The position numbers and the translations under genes were made by a program. This document shows positions 12,920 to 23,643 of a DNA stretch of 64,000 nt, piece by piece (positions within the stretch are counted from its first letter, which is position 1; every line of letters starts with the position of its first letter). The notes below the pieces were generated by a model, which was given only the letters and a program-made list of their open reading frames with translations, ran no database searches and was not told where the DNA came from. The stretch comes from Locusta migratoria (Eukaryota; Arthropoda; Insecta; Orthoptera; Acrididae): positions 318,625,270 through 318,689,269 of the forward strand of contig CM048744.1 in assembly GCA_026315105.1 (NCBI GenBank), written 5' to 3'.

Positions 12920-13429
12920 CACTACACTTCACTTCAGCTATCAGCCATGGCCTTCTTTAGAAAATAGAACATTCATGCAAGCACACAGGCACACAACACA
13001 GTCACATAACCATCATCTCTGACTGCCACACTCCAAATCACACTCTGTGGTGTGGAAATCGGGGTGAGGTGGGGGGATAGGAAGGTAGCAGGTGGAAGCA
13101 GCCATGTAATTTTCTAACTGTGCTGCAATCACTGTACATCTTTCTGTATTGACATGACCACTAACCAGCTGTCCAAACTGTGGCCAAAACCAAGGTGGAC
13201 CACCCTGTGACACAGCATGCAATGGAGCATATGCTCTATTTCAATGGCTGCTTCACAACCTTGGCCATTTGGATTCTCCCACCCACCACCAGCTTTCCTG
13301 GACTGCACACATGGAAGTTACCCCTACAGTACATTCTCTGATTCCAAAACTATCCAAGTCTCAACATACGATAACTTCCCTTTTTTCCACACCCAACAGT
13401 TTCTACCTATCTATCTTAATCCTTTCAAA

Positions 13430-13466
<37 letters not shown>

Positions 13467-13803
13467 TTTTATTCCTACCCCCCCCCCCCCCCCACACACA
13501 CACCTGTCGCCCCACTCCATTCCTCCCATCTAATATGTACATGTTCTGCAAGGCTGTGCTATATCCATCCCCTCCACAGTGAAGCAACTGTCCTATCCCT
13601 GTCCCCTCCCCTATTTCTACATGCAGAGTGTGATTCGGAGTGCAGCAGCCAGAGATGATTGTGTGAATGTTCATTTTTCTAAAGAAAGCCATGGCCAATA
13701 ATTGTATGTGTATGTGTCTTTCGTATGTGACTGTTGCAGCTCGTTGCTCGCTGTCACATCTTTGCGGTGAGTTGTAAACTGTCCTCATTACCATATTGTT
13801 AAC
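12804..13803 (+). mobile_element. Penelope-like element with inverted tail copies at both ends
   Basis: Inverted arms (about 12815-13045 and 13620-13800) carry the same tail sequence as 10567-11010. The centre encodes a decayed GIY-YIG end on the plus strand: TVAKTKVDHPVTQHA, FNGCFTTLAIWILPPTTSF and WKLPLQYIL (13175-13350), followed by a C-rich tail. A 10-bp repeat TTCTAAAACT (12794-12803, 13804-13813) may be the target duplication. The arms carry CA (12879-12916) and TG (13431-13465) runs. Confidence 0.7.
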
Positions 13804-13813
13804 TTCTAAAACT

Positions 13814-14679
13814 CATTCTTTTCAATATTTGCAGGAAATAAGCATCTACAAAAGGAACATATTTTATTGAAAGAAACATATGCAGACAAGAATAATTCAG
13901 TACAAAGGTGAAGGCATAATTTACTTGAGTATGGGACTCTTTGAAATGGTCTGGCACCTACAGACAAACATCACATTTCTTACACTACCACCATGTTTCC
14001 TTCTTTCCTTTTACATGCGCACTTTACAGCACGTTACTGCATTTTGTTTACAACCTAAAGCTGGGAACTTTTCTGCAAAGTGTTGCCTAAACATTGTCTG
14101 CATTTGGTGATGTTCACATAGGAAATTTTCAAACCCCTTCATACCACCATGACTAGCTTGCTGTTTACCCGAGCTCTTGATGAAGCACACCAAAGATATT
14201 GTCTTTTTGTTGTTATTGTTGTTGTTGGTTTGTTTGTACACAACCCAACTATTCACTACTGCCAAAAGATAGAAGTGATAAGAAAACCTGCTTCCACCAT
14301 TTCAGTGTCTTCCAACTCAATGGTGAGCCCTGTCAACTCCAGTTTTAGCCTTGTTATAGTCTATTTCAACATCTGATAATTTACATATGTCTACTTGTCC
14401 TCTGCTTCTGGTACTAATTACAGTTGAAGGTGCTCAATGTCTAGATGAAGGACAGTACACACCCCTGGTAGACTTCCATTTTACCACTAGTAAATGTGCC
14501 TCCCTCTAAAACATCATTTCACCCTTCCTACACTTTGCAGCCCTCATTTCATTAAGATGACTCCCTACTGTTTGAATTGCATATACGGATAAACCAACAC
14601 AGCTTGACTTGCCACCAATATAAATGGAAAAATAAACAGTATCCATTTTTTCATAGTAAACAGTACAAGAAACCTTTAG
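13814..14679. other. No gene seen
   Basis: Several short overlapping ORFs (13880-14376) on both strands lack motifs. A GTT-type repeat lies at about 14209-14226. Confidence 0.45.
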
Positions 14680-15480
14680 CAAAGTACATCTACATCTGTA
14701 CTCTGCAATCCATCCAAAGGTGCATGGCAGAGGGTACCTAGTACAACTACTGCTAACTTACTTGCTTGCTTTCCTGTTCCAATGTCTTGCAGAATGAGGG
14801 GGGAGGGGGGGGGGGAATGAATATTTTTGTGCATCTGTACCAGCCCTAAACTCTAAGAATCTTTGTGGTCTTTATGTGTATGGCATATTGGTTCCATCCA
14901 AAGAGCTGTTTAATGTGTTTAAAATACTTTTATCATTGGCAAAAGCACTAGCTTTTTATCTTTGCGAGTATAGAATGGCAAATCATTAATATGTATTAAG
15001 AACAACAAAGGATCAAAGACTGAGCCCAGTTTGAGGAAACAACTGACTTCTGCACATTATGTGAACCACTAATTTCAACATACTGTACTCTTCCAGTTAA
15101 GTACAAATTAAACCACTGGTGCATTGTTCCACTCATACCACAACACCTCAGCTTATATAGAAGAATTCAATGACTTATTCAATCAAACACTTTTTAGAGA
15201 TCACCAAAATTCCCATCAGATAATGTCCAGTTGTTGAGAACATTTAATGTTTGATCATTTCAAGCAAATGTAGCATTTTTCTGTTGAAAATCCTTTCTTA
15301 AAACCAAACTTACATTTTGTTAGTGTTTTAGTTTTACAAATATGTGAAGCTACTCTTGAATACATTTTTTTTTTTTTTTAATATAGCAAATTTGGCAGTA
15401 GTAGTTGTCATCAGGCCTATACCCTATTTATATGCAATGGCTTCACAATAGCATATTTCAGTCAATCTCGGAAAATACCT
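14680..15480 (-). pseudogene. Jockey/CR1-like RT remnant with 3' UTR
   Basis: The minus strand reads CGMSGTMHQWFNLYLTGRVQ then YVEISGSHN and, after frameshifts, INDLPF-like and ADDT-like pieces. The 3' end at 14685-14760 (plus: ACATCTACATCTGTACTCTG) matches those at 38030-38100 and 43965-44060, so the three copies belong to one family. Confidence 0.75.
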
Positions 15481-15754
15481 TGTTTCAGAGAGCTATTACA
15501 TATGTGGCTGAGAATCCCACTTACCTGTTGGGAACAAGCTTTTAGTACTCTACCAGAAATTCCAACACTTCAATGCAAGCTTTTACTTTTTACTGAATTA
15601 ATTACTTTTTCTAATTTCTAAGGTAGAGATGGATGGAATTTCAATTTTATTGAACTGAATAGTTATGACCTCTTGCATTAACAGCCTTGTCTCTTGTAAT
15701 GAACTTATAGATCCTATTTTCTCAATAATCATTTAAAAAAATAATAATTAAAAA

Positions 15755-16183
15755 TAGGGATCAGTAGAACCCCAATTTTACTGAATCGAATCCGAATACC
15801 GAATATTAAGTAGAACATGTGCTGAATACCGAACCCGAATCGAATCTTCCGAATCTCGAACCCAAATAATCTGTCAACTCAAGTACTTGTATTTAAAAAT
15901 AATTACTACTCTATCACAGCCAGTGATGAAGATAAAGTCTTCTGGGGTGAATCCCAAAGTACAATATTAACAGTAAAATTTAAGAAATTAAAATTTCATT
16001 TAGATTTATATTTTAATTGTTAAGGATTTTGTAATACCACCTAACCTTAAAAGAAATTTGTGTGAAACATTTCGATATATCTGTATTTTAGATGGTCTAA
16101 AAGACAAGAAGAAACTTTCTTGACTCTAATACAAAGTGTTTCATTTTGAAGAAATAAAAAAATAATGAAAAAAAGGGATTTTT

Positions 16184-16235
<52 letters not shown>

Positions 16236-17919
16236 CTTTTCTTTTTTCAAAGGGGAAGACTCAAAAATATAACCTGAAAAGATGAGCAGATATTTTGGAA
16301 GTCAAAAAATAGATTCTTAAAAAAATAGGATGTGTAAATGTTAAATAATTTTATAGTGACATATCAGCCATTCCATGAGTGACAGGACATTCAAACATAG
16401 AGAAATCCATGTTTTTTTCGATGTGTGTGTACTTGTTAGTTCCACAAAGACATTTTAAAAATGTGAAAAGTACTTTACACGCATATTGGGCATTCCAGAG
16501 GGATAAGCAAGGGCATTTTGTAGATTTATTTATTCTTTCAAACATTTAAGATCACGTAGAAGATTTAAAAATCGGTAATAGAAGTCAGTTGCCATGCTTC
16601 ATTTCTATATGCTTCTGTTCAACATAATAATAAACAAATGTAAACATTAAAAATGTGATACGTATATTGTTCCGCATTCGCCGTTGTCTTTCGAGTTTGT
16701 TAGGCGGATGGAATTTAAATGTGGTAATAGCTGACACAAAAGATTACATGGTGTAATGTTTACTTTTGTATTATCCTTATGGCGAAACGAGTGTGGAATT
16801 TAAGATTCATAGGAACAATCCCTGGCCCCTAATAGAAGGCAGAGGTTGTAGTGGCAGGCATTCTGACAACACAGGCTTGCCAGTCAGCTTTACGTAGTAG
16901 CATTTAGATAAGACTTCAAATACATGGCTATTGTATGATACTAAATGTGGAAATATAAAAGAAATTTATTAGACTTATAATAAAAATTTTGCGAAATAGC
17001 AAAAATAGTTTATAATAGCAATTAGATACCAGTATAGTAATTCTGAACCACTATCATTTGATTCCTTGTTACACAGTTCCTTCGTACTACAGAGCATCGT
17101 CCCTCGTACAATCTAATGCATCAGATCTCGAACATTTTGAAATGCCTGTTACGCATTCTGATTTGGAACCCACTTCCAGGTATCATCATTCCATTGGCAC
17201 ACTTGCGCATTTACACGACCCGTTGGTGTCAGTTGTCTGTCACTTTTCAAAAGGCAGCAGGTGTACGTATTTTTAATCTTGACCTTAAACTGTTAATTAA
17301 AACAGACTTCAAGTGGTTGCTGAATTGATGTCAACCCACCTGTATGGTGCACAATTCCACATAATAAATAACTTTCTTCATGAAATCCTAGTGCTTTATT
17401 ATAGTTCACATACCCCAGAATTTCACAAAATTCAACGAAACAATACGTGAAATCAGAATGAGGTAACTCGAGCAAGAATCCTAAAGCCTTATGTATTGTT
17501 AGTATTTACGTGAAGAAATTTATTTTTGTTGCTACTTATATTTGAAAGGCTATTCTTTACGAGCGCAAAAGTTTTAGCCATTATTTACATTTGTACCTGC
17601 TAAGCAAGCTTTTGTAGCACTGCTTATATTAGATGGGAAAAGTTACTTGTGGCGGCTCCTAGCGCCATTTATCAGAACTATTCATAGGGAGGTCATTTCG
17701 TTTTATGACATTGTGTCTTTCTGTGGATCTATGGAAAATAAATAACGCAAACAAAAGCCCACAGTTATGCAAAGTAAACTAAAACATTCGTAACTGAAGG
17801 TTTCCATATAACACTTTGGATTTGGGATTCAGTAGTATTCGGCCGAATCTCGAATCTGAAGCCAATGTGCTAGATTCGGTGAATAATGGATTCGGCCGAA
17901 CCACTGAGACACAACCCTA
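15755..17919. mobile_element. hAT-like DNA transposon with 8-bp target duplication, probably non-autonomous
   Basis: ATTAAAAA occurs at 15747-15754 and again at 17920-17927, directly outside ends reading TAGGG...CCCTA. Both subterminal zones are packed with GAATC/ATTCGG motifs (15780-15870; 17820-17905). An 8-bp duplication and TAGGG-type ends fit the hAT superfamily. I see no intact transposase inside; only short minus-strand ORFs (16047-16545). A CT run lies at 16190-16232. Confidence 0.78.
16190..16232. repeat. CT microsatellite inside the hAT-like element
   Basis: An uninterrupted CT run after a short C tract. Confidence 0.95.
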
Positions 17920-17927
17920 ATTAAAAA

Positions 17928-18959
17928 TATTGCCAAATTCTGACTTTGTAAGTAAATTGTTGATTCAGTTTGGTGATAACACAGTCTTCCTCTGTTATTG
18001 GTTGAACTTACATTCAGTTATCAAAATTCATACAAATGTTTAATGTTGTGGACGTTTTATCATTCAGCTCATCACTGGACAGTAGCATGTCTTCAAAGTT
18101 GGTCTAAATTTTGTACACCTGCTTTCCTTTCTACCCTCTTCAACATAATGGTGTTAAGTTTCCTCTTCATGATACTGGGCTTGTGTTTGAAAGTTGTCAA
18201 ATTATACTCTGCATTTATAGTACCACCACCTTTCAGTTTATCATGAAGTAATATTGTGATGAGCACCTTATATTCCTTAAAAAACCAGGTTTGTCAAAAA
18301 ACACCACATCATTTTGCAACAGTAAAATTTTTTCAGTGGACCGTGTTCCTTTTTTAACATACTAGAGTAATTTCAGCTTCAATTTTAAAATTTATCAATT
18401 ATTCTCATGTTTGATTCTGCAATTATATTAAGCACAGCCATTAAATGCTTGTGTGTCACCATTTTCTGTTCTTTCCTTAAAGTTACTGATTAGTTTTAAA
18501 TGGTTTTTTATAGGTACTACACTGTATTCTTCTGTTAAGAAACCCACTAAAATCTAATTGTACATCTAAACCAAGATTAGTTGCAACTAGTAAGTTTTGA
18601 TAAAAATTAATGGTATCAGTTTGATCAGTAGCCTTCTGTCTTCCTTTATGTCTTTACTGCCTTTTAAACCAAGAATATAAACCCTGATTACACACAGACA
18701 GATTGTTATTTCTCAGTGTGAATAGTAACTCCAATATTAACAAATATGTCCTACTACCAGAGACAAAATTTCATATCTACACATATAATCCACAGGACCT
18801 CAGAATTTGTGGTGGAGGGTCTTTCCTGTACTGCTGCCACTTCCTCCTCTTCAAGTTCCAGTCATGTATGATCCGCAGGAGAGAGAGAGAGAGAGGGAGG
18901 AAAGACTGCATGTATGCCATCCTCATGGTCTTTTTACAATATGGGATAAAGCAATATAT
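17928..18959. other. Probable old repeat, unassigned
   Basis: The sequence is AT-rich with stop-rich frames. It may be the 5' part of the LINE copy at 14680-15480, displaced by the hAT-like insertion, but I could not confirm RT or endonuclease motifs. Confidence 0.3.
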
Positions 18960-19330
18960 TGATCAACTCTTCAAGAAATGTATGCTCTCATGACCTTGAT
19001 GAAAGCCAATACTGTGATGCTGTCTGTCTCTCTTGCAACATCTCCCACTAAAGTTTGCCTATCATCTTTGAGATGCTTACCCACTTACTAGTAATGACAC
19101 AAGTAGCTTGTCTTTGGATCTTCTGTATCTCCTCTATCACCCCTTAATGCTACACAGATGAACAATATTTAAGTATTGGTCGAACAAGTGTTTTGTACAT
19201 TATTTCCTTTGTTCATCTACTATTCTTAACAGAAAATTCTTCCAATTCTTCTGCCTTACCCGCAATGAATTTTATATGGTCATGAAACTAATCCATTACC
19301 AAGTCAGTTTGCTTGGAGTCATCCTAATAC
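18960..19330 (-). pseudogene. LINE RT C-terminal remnant
   Basis: Minus-strand reading gives TLVRPILKYCSSV and EEIQKIQRQATCVIT with stops, the connection region typical of Jockey/CR1-type RTs (compare TLVRPLLEYCCPVW at about 38440). Confidence 0.6.
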
Positions 19331-20639
19331 ACTTGGGTAAGAATTTGGAAACTATCCTTAAGTAGTAGTAAGAATAATGAACCCTTCTCATTTTAAGGAA
19401 CTGTTTTTGTAAGTTTGTCGTATTTTATGAACAATATTGTGTTAACTCAAATGGGATACTACTATCATCATTAAATCTATGTTTATTAATGTCATCTTTT
19501 ATTTAGGTCATTCATACAATATCTTTCATACTTTCACTTCTGTTCCATATCTCAGCTGATGAATATGGTGTACCAACCCTAGGCTTCTTCATTTTCTTTA
19601 ACTACCTCCCCCCCCCTCCCCCATTTATATCAGCTACACACTTCTCCAAGTTTGCAAGAATAGAACTGGGTATGACAGTTAGGTCTGAGTATTTACCTGC
19701 TGTGATATGTGTAATCTAATTGCAGTATCTGAAATTTGTACTTGTCCCTCAATAAATTCTTGTTCCACAAATCTTTAAATCCTTTTAAATCTTTATTCAC
19801 ATGTCTAAATGGATAATTAAACTCATTCCTTCCCAAGTCTTATTGTTCAATAATCTTATAATGTAACACCTGGATTAAAATCACATTCATTGCAGTTTTG
19901 ATATTTTATTATTTACTTTGTATTCCCCTTAATTTGACTTGGTAGTTTCTCCTTTAAATTCATGCTAATAAAATTTAGTTTCTCATTCAGTTCACGTTGT
20001 ACGTCTAGTCTAGTCGTCATTTCTTCACCTAGAAGACTATTTGTTGTCCTTAGCACAGCACCTTCACGGGAGATTGACATGTGGAGGCCATGAAGTTTGC
20101 TTCACAAATTTTCTTCAGACTTTGTACATTTTAATAGTCTATTAGGGTAATATAAAATGCAAGTAGTACAGCATACAACTAACATAATCCAGAGAAAATC
20201 ATGAGTCTACGCATCCACTACGTCCTTATGAACCGCAGATTAAAACACGAGCTGGAAGTGGTCTTTTCACTAGGCCTCACAAAGGCCTACACAGACAGAC
20301 ATTGCCCTCCTGACCTAGTTAGCAAACAGATTTCCCACGCCATATCTGTTTTTGTTGTTTGTGGGTTTGAAGGGCACTCGACATTGATGTTATCAGTACC
20401 CAGGGGCAAAAGGAATTGGGGGGGGGGGGGGGGGGAATGAAAAACAGGATCTGAGGAAAATCAGAAGCCGTCTAAAAGGTGCCATCATTTCCTTCAAGAT
20501 CTACTATAAGAACACACACATTAAAAACTTATTTAAGTCATGGATTAGTATGGACAGGTGCGCCCAATCTAAAACTGACCAGTAAAACTAAGAACATTGA
20601 CGGATGACATAGGTAGAAATGACTAGCTAAGCAATAACA
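19331..20639. other. No gene seen
   Basis: AT-rich sequence with a G tract at about 20418-20436. The plus-strand ORF at 20201-20440 is probably a retroelement scrap but is not identifiable. Confidence 0.4.
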
Positions 20640-21177
20640 AAAAGATGGAAGAGCTAGTCAACCTAATAATTACTTTAAAATGTTGCCCTAAATTTTTAGG
20701 GAGTAAGCCTGACAATACAAAAAATTTTGAAAGACAAATCACAGTTGTTGGATAATAGCTTAAAATAGAGGGCAGATCACTCGGCAAAAGAACTGCCACC
20801 CTTTGATCTGAATATAAAACATTGAACCAAAACATGACACACAGTTCACAGTGCACCGCAAACACCACACCAAGGAGGGTCCTCCCACTGGAGCAAGAAG
20901 CTGTGTGTCATGGTACAGCAACCAATACGAAGATGAGTGAGAGGGACTTCATCTCACCTGCGCGGTTGGGAAGATGTTCGCCACGGCCGTATGGTGGACT
21001 TCATGTCACTCAACTTATTGTTCAGTACTTCCTGCATTCATACTCCCATCAACACATGACAGTTCCTCAACAGTCTGGCCAGAGCATGCAAGGGAATAGG
21101 CCACCAAGATAAAATACTCGCACAACATGCCTCATTTGCTGTGACGTCTGCCCTTTCGTTTCCTTGAATGTCCATAT

Positions 21178-21529
21178 TGTTGCGTTGAAATGGAAGCAGG
21201 CTTGACTTCGAAGGCAACTGAACAAAGCACTTATACTGAAAGCAGGTTAATTACGAACTTAACATACACGAAGCACTAACTGCCTCTCGGGCAGAGTGCT
21301 CTGCTATTTATACACAAACAGAATTTACCAGAAACTAGAAGAACAGTTAACATAAGAAACAAGTAGAATTTACAAGTGAACATAAGAAAGATGTAGAACA
21401 TTCTGTCAATTACAAAGAAATAAATTTTAGCCGGTGGGCAGCATTGAACCGGCGACCTTCAGCACTGCAATCGGTGACGCCACCCCCCTGCGCCACACCG
21501 GCAGTCGGTGTACGTGGTCTCTCGGGGCA
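21178..21529 (-). repeat. 3' LTR of the gypsy-like element
   Basis: It matches 23287-23643 over its whole length with scattered substitutions and indels. Both contain a tRNA-like stretch near their 5' end, here at 21430-21502. Confidence 0.88.
21430..21502 (-). other. tRNA-like sequence inside the LTR
   Basis: On the minus strand the first seven bases GCCGGTG pair perfectly with the last seven CACCGGC. A box A-like TGGCGCAGGGGGG and a box B-like GGTTCAATG are correctly spaced, and the D stem (GCGC/GCGT) can form. The anticodon arm does not pair well and no CCA is present, so it is not a working tRNA gene. The other LTR carries the same segment with a better box B (GGTTCAATCCC). Confidence 0.65.
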
Positions 21530-21551
21530 TTGCTCCCTCTCCTGGAAAAAC

Positions 21552-21617
21552 AGTGACCACGTACACCAACTGCGGGTGTGTTGCAGGGGATAGGGTCGCC
21601 GACTGCGGTGCTGAAGG
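21552..21617 (+). repeat. Inverted fragment of the LTR 5' end
   Basis: The plus-strand sequence GTGACCACGTACACCAACTG and what follows match the minus-strand start of the adjacent LTR (21518 down to about 21445), including part of the tRNA-like segment. The two copies form a hairpin with a spacer of about 30 nt. Confidence 0.7.
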
Positions 21618-21619
21618 AA

Positions 21620-21879
21620 TTTCTGGTACATTCTGTTAACACAACAAATTCAAACGGCTGGGCCCTGTTGTTGATGGTTATTCTTGCGACACAAGTTCCC
21701 GCTGGCTGGACATACTTTCCATTCGCGACCTTCAGCACAGTTGTCCCCATATCACAGAACATTGTCTTCTTTAGTGTGTGGTGGTAATTATCCAACAATA
21801 CAGAAAAAGAAGATCCTGAAGCAACCAGTGCCTGGACAGGTTGGCCGTCGATTATGACGTCAATGAGATTTCCCGACAT
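21620..21879 (-). pseudogene. Retropepsin-like aspartic protease of the gypsy-like element, active site altered
   Basis: The sequence reads VIIDGQPVQALVASGSSFSV followed by LKVANGKYVQPAGTCVARIT and FEFVVLTEC, the standard start of insect gypsy proteases. The catalytic D-S/T-G is ASG here (GCT in place of GAT/GAC), so the enzyme would be dead. The frame runs on into the 3' LTR to 21427 without further protease or RT homology, which marks the pol deletion. Confidence 0.8.
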
Positions 21880-22129
21880 CTTGGCTACTGTTGTCCATGG
21901 AGGATTTTCACATGCGGCACCCTCACCTCCGTAGATGGTCGCCTCACTTAGTTTTCCTGGGCGTGGCGGATAGGGGAGCGACTGGTACCTCTGTACGGCG
22001 ATAGTGGCAGAGCATCAGGAAGCGACCTCATCCAAGGTACGGCGATGGGCTTCTTCCCATAGGTCAACTGAACTCATCGGCAGGTGACTGCCTGGGATAG
22101 AAATGCTCCGACAGCTGACGTCTTGTGGC

Positions 22130-23239
22130 AGAATAATCATCAAATACTTGCCTTCTCTCTCTGCAGTGACGTACAACATGTCCAGGACGTCCACAGTGGA
22201 AACACAATGGCGTGTTGTCTTCTGTCCTCCAGACCTCTGGTCTTCTGGCGGGGCGTCATAGTTGCCAGGGGAATTGGTTGTGGCTGCATCGGTCAGTTCA
22301 TAGACTGCCGTTTGAAGGCTGCAGCCTAAGTCATAGCAGGGCGACGCCATTCTTCACGTCGGGTGCGGCTGGCAGGGCAGACAGAAGGTAATGTCTGAAA
22401 TACCTCTGCCTCGGCGGTGTCGGCTTCCTCATGATTTACAGGGCTTACATCCATGGCCATAATCTGATATTAGCTCGGTCTAATAGCCTCAGCTGCCATA
22501 AATTGTTGTAATTCTTCTCTCACAACTTGTCGTACGAGAGAAGCGAAGTCATGCTGGTCTTCCACAATGGCCATAGAGACTACATTGGGGAGTCTGTCAT
22601 ACTTCTTTCATCCATCCCTCCTTTGTTGCATCTCTTCAATACACTGTCACCACTTAATGAACTCTTCCATTGTAGCTGAGTCTTCTCAGAAGGGCTTGGT
22701 ATATGTCTTCTGCAATACCCTTCATCAAGTGCTTGATTTTGTCGGCCTCAGTCATATTCGGATTCACTATGTTACACAGGGCCAAAACATTCTGTATGTA
22801 CGACTGTGTCGGCTCACCATCTCGTTGGGCCTGGTTCTTCAGCTGTTCTTCCGCCGAGCGGATTTGTCGCTGGCAGTCTCCAAAGTCTTCTAAAGTTCCT
22901 CCTGGAACATCACCCAGTCATTCAACTTGTCTTTGTTGTTTTCAAACCATTGCTGGGCTGCTCCGTCCAGGTAGAAATAAACGTTAGCCAAGCACATCGT
23001 ATGATCCCACCTGTTGTACTTGGCGACTCAGTCGAACCCTTTTAGCCATTTGTTGGGGTCCTGTCCAGCATCTCCAGAGAACACCGACGGGTGTCTGATG
23101 TGCAGCTGGCTTACCGCTGGTTTCTTGTCCATGGTTCTTCTGACGATACAGACTTTTCGAAGGATGTACTCAGTGTATCCCTTGTATTCCGGTTCTAGTC
23201 CGTGTAAGCGGCGGCTTTTACATTGCCTAATCAGAGCCA
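22130..23239 (-). pseudogene. gag of the gypsy-like element (capsid, CCHC zinc knuckle), disrupted
   Basis: From ATG at 23239 the reading is MALIRQCKSRRLHGLEPEYK and later HPSVFSGDAGQDPNKWLKGF. It then hits a stop and continues with YNRWDHTMCLANVYFYLDGA and AQQWFENNKDKLNDW, which are classic Ty3/gypsy capsid motifs. A second capsid piece (LCNIVNPNMTEADKIKHLMK) lies near 22750. One zinc knuckle, CFHCGRPGHVVRHC, is at about 22160-22210. Stops and frameshifts make it non-functional. Gag would form the virus-like particle. Confidence 0.85.
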
Positions 23240-23286
23240 TGGTGATGCAGCTGTTGCACAGGATACCCAGTGCCTCCACCAAACAA

Positions 23287-23643
23287 TGTCGCTTTGAAAT
23301 GGAAGCAGGCTTCACTTCGAAGGTGACTGAACACAGCACTTATATTGAAAGCAGGTTGATTACAAACTTAACATACACGAAGAACTAACTGCCTCTTGGG
23401 CAGAGTGCTCTGCTATTTATACGGAAATAGAATGTACCAGAAATTAGAAGAACAGTTAACATAAGAAACAAGTAGAATATACAAATGAACATAAGAAAGA
23501 TGTATAACATCCTGGAATCGTTAATCACAAAGAAATAAATTTTAGCCGGTGAGCGGGATTGAACCAGTGACCTTTAGCATCGCAGTCAGTGACGCTACCC
23601 GCTGTGCTATGCCAGCAGTTGGTGTATGTGGTCTCTCGCGGCA
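23287..23643 (-). repeat. 5' LTR of the gypsy-like element
   Basis: The repeat is the upstream partner of 21178-21529 on the minus strand and carries the tRNA-like stretch at about 23543-23616. The expected primer-binding site just inside (below 23287) was not identified. Confidence 0.88.

Larger units (their letters stand above)
21178..23643 (-). mobile_element. Ty3/gypsy-like LTR retrotransposon, internally deleted (gag and protease only)
   Basis: Two direct repeats of 352 and 357 bp (21178-21529 and 23287-23643) frame the element; on the minus strand each starts TG and ends CA. Between them lie gag (capsid and zinc knuckle) and an aspartic protease, but no reverse transcriptase, RNase H or integrase, so most of pol is deleted. 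The insertion splits the RNase H of an older LINE. The flanks are ATAT (21174-21177) and TTAT (23644-23647), consistent with a 4-bp duplication carrying one substitution. No env-like ORF is present. LTR divergence is substantial, so the insertion is old. Confidence 0.88.

Noticed and set aside
20201..20440. Penelope-like RT thumb domain
   Set aside because: The ORF has a weakly suggestive charged helix-like start but none of the required NGYP-type motif, so no assignment was made.
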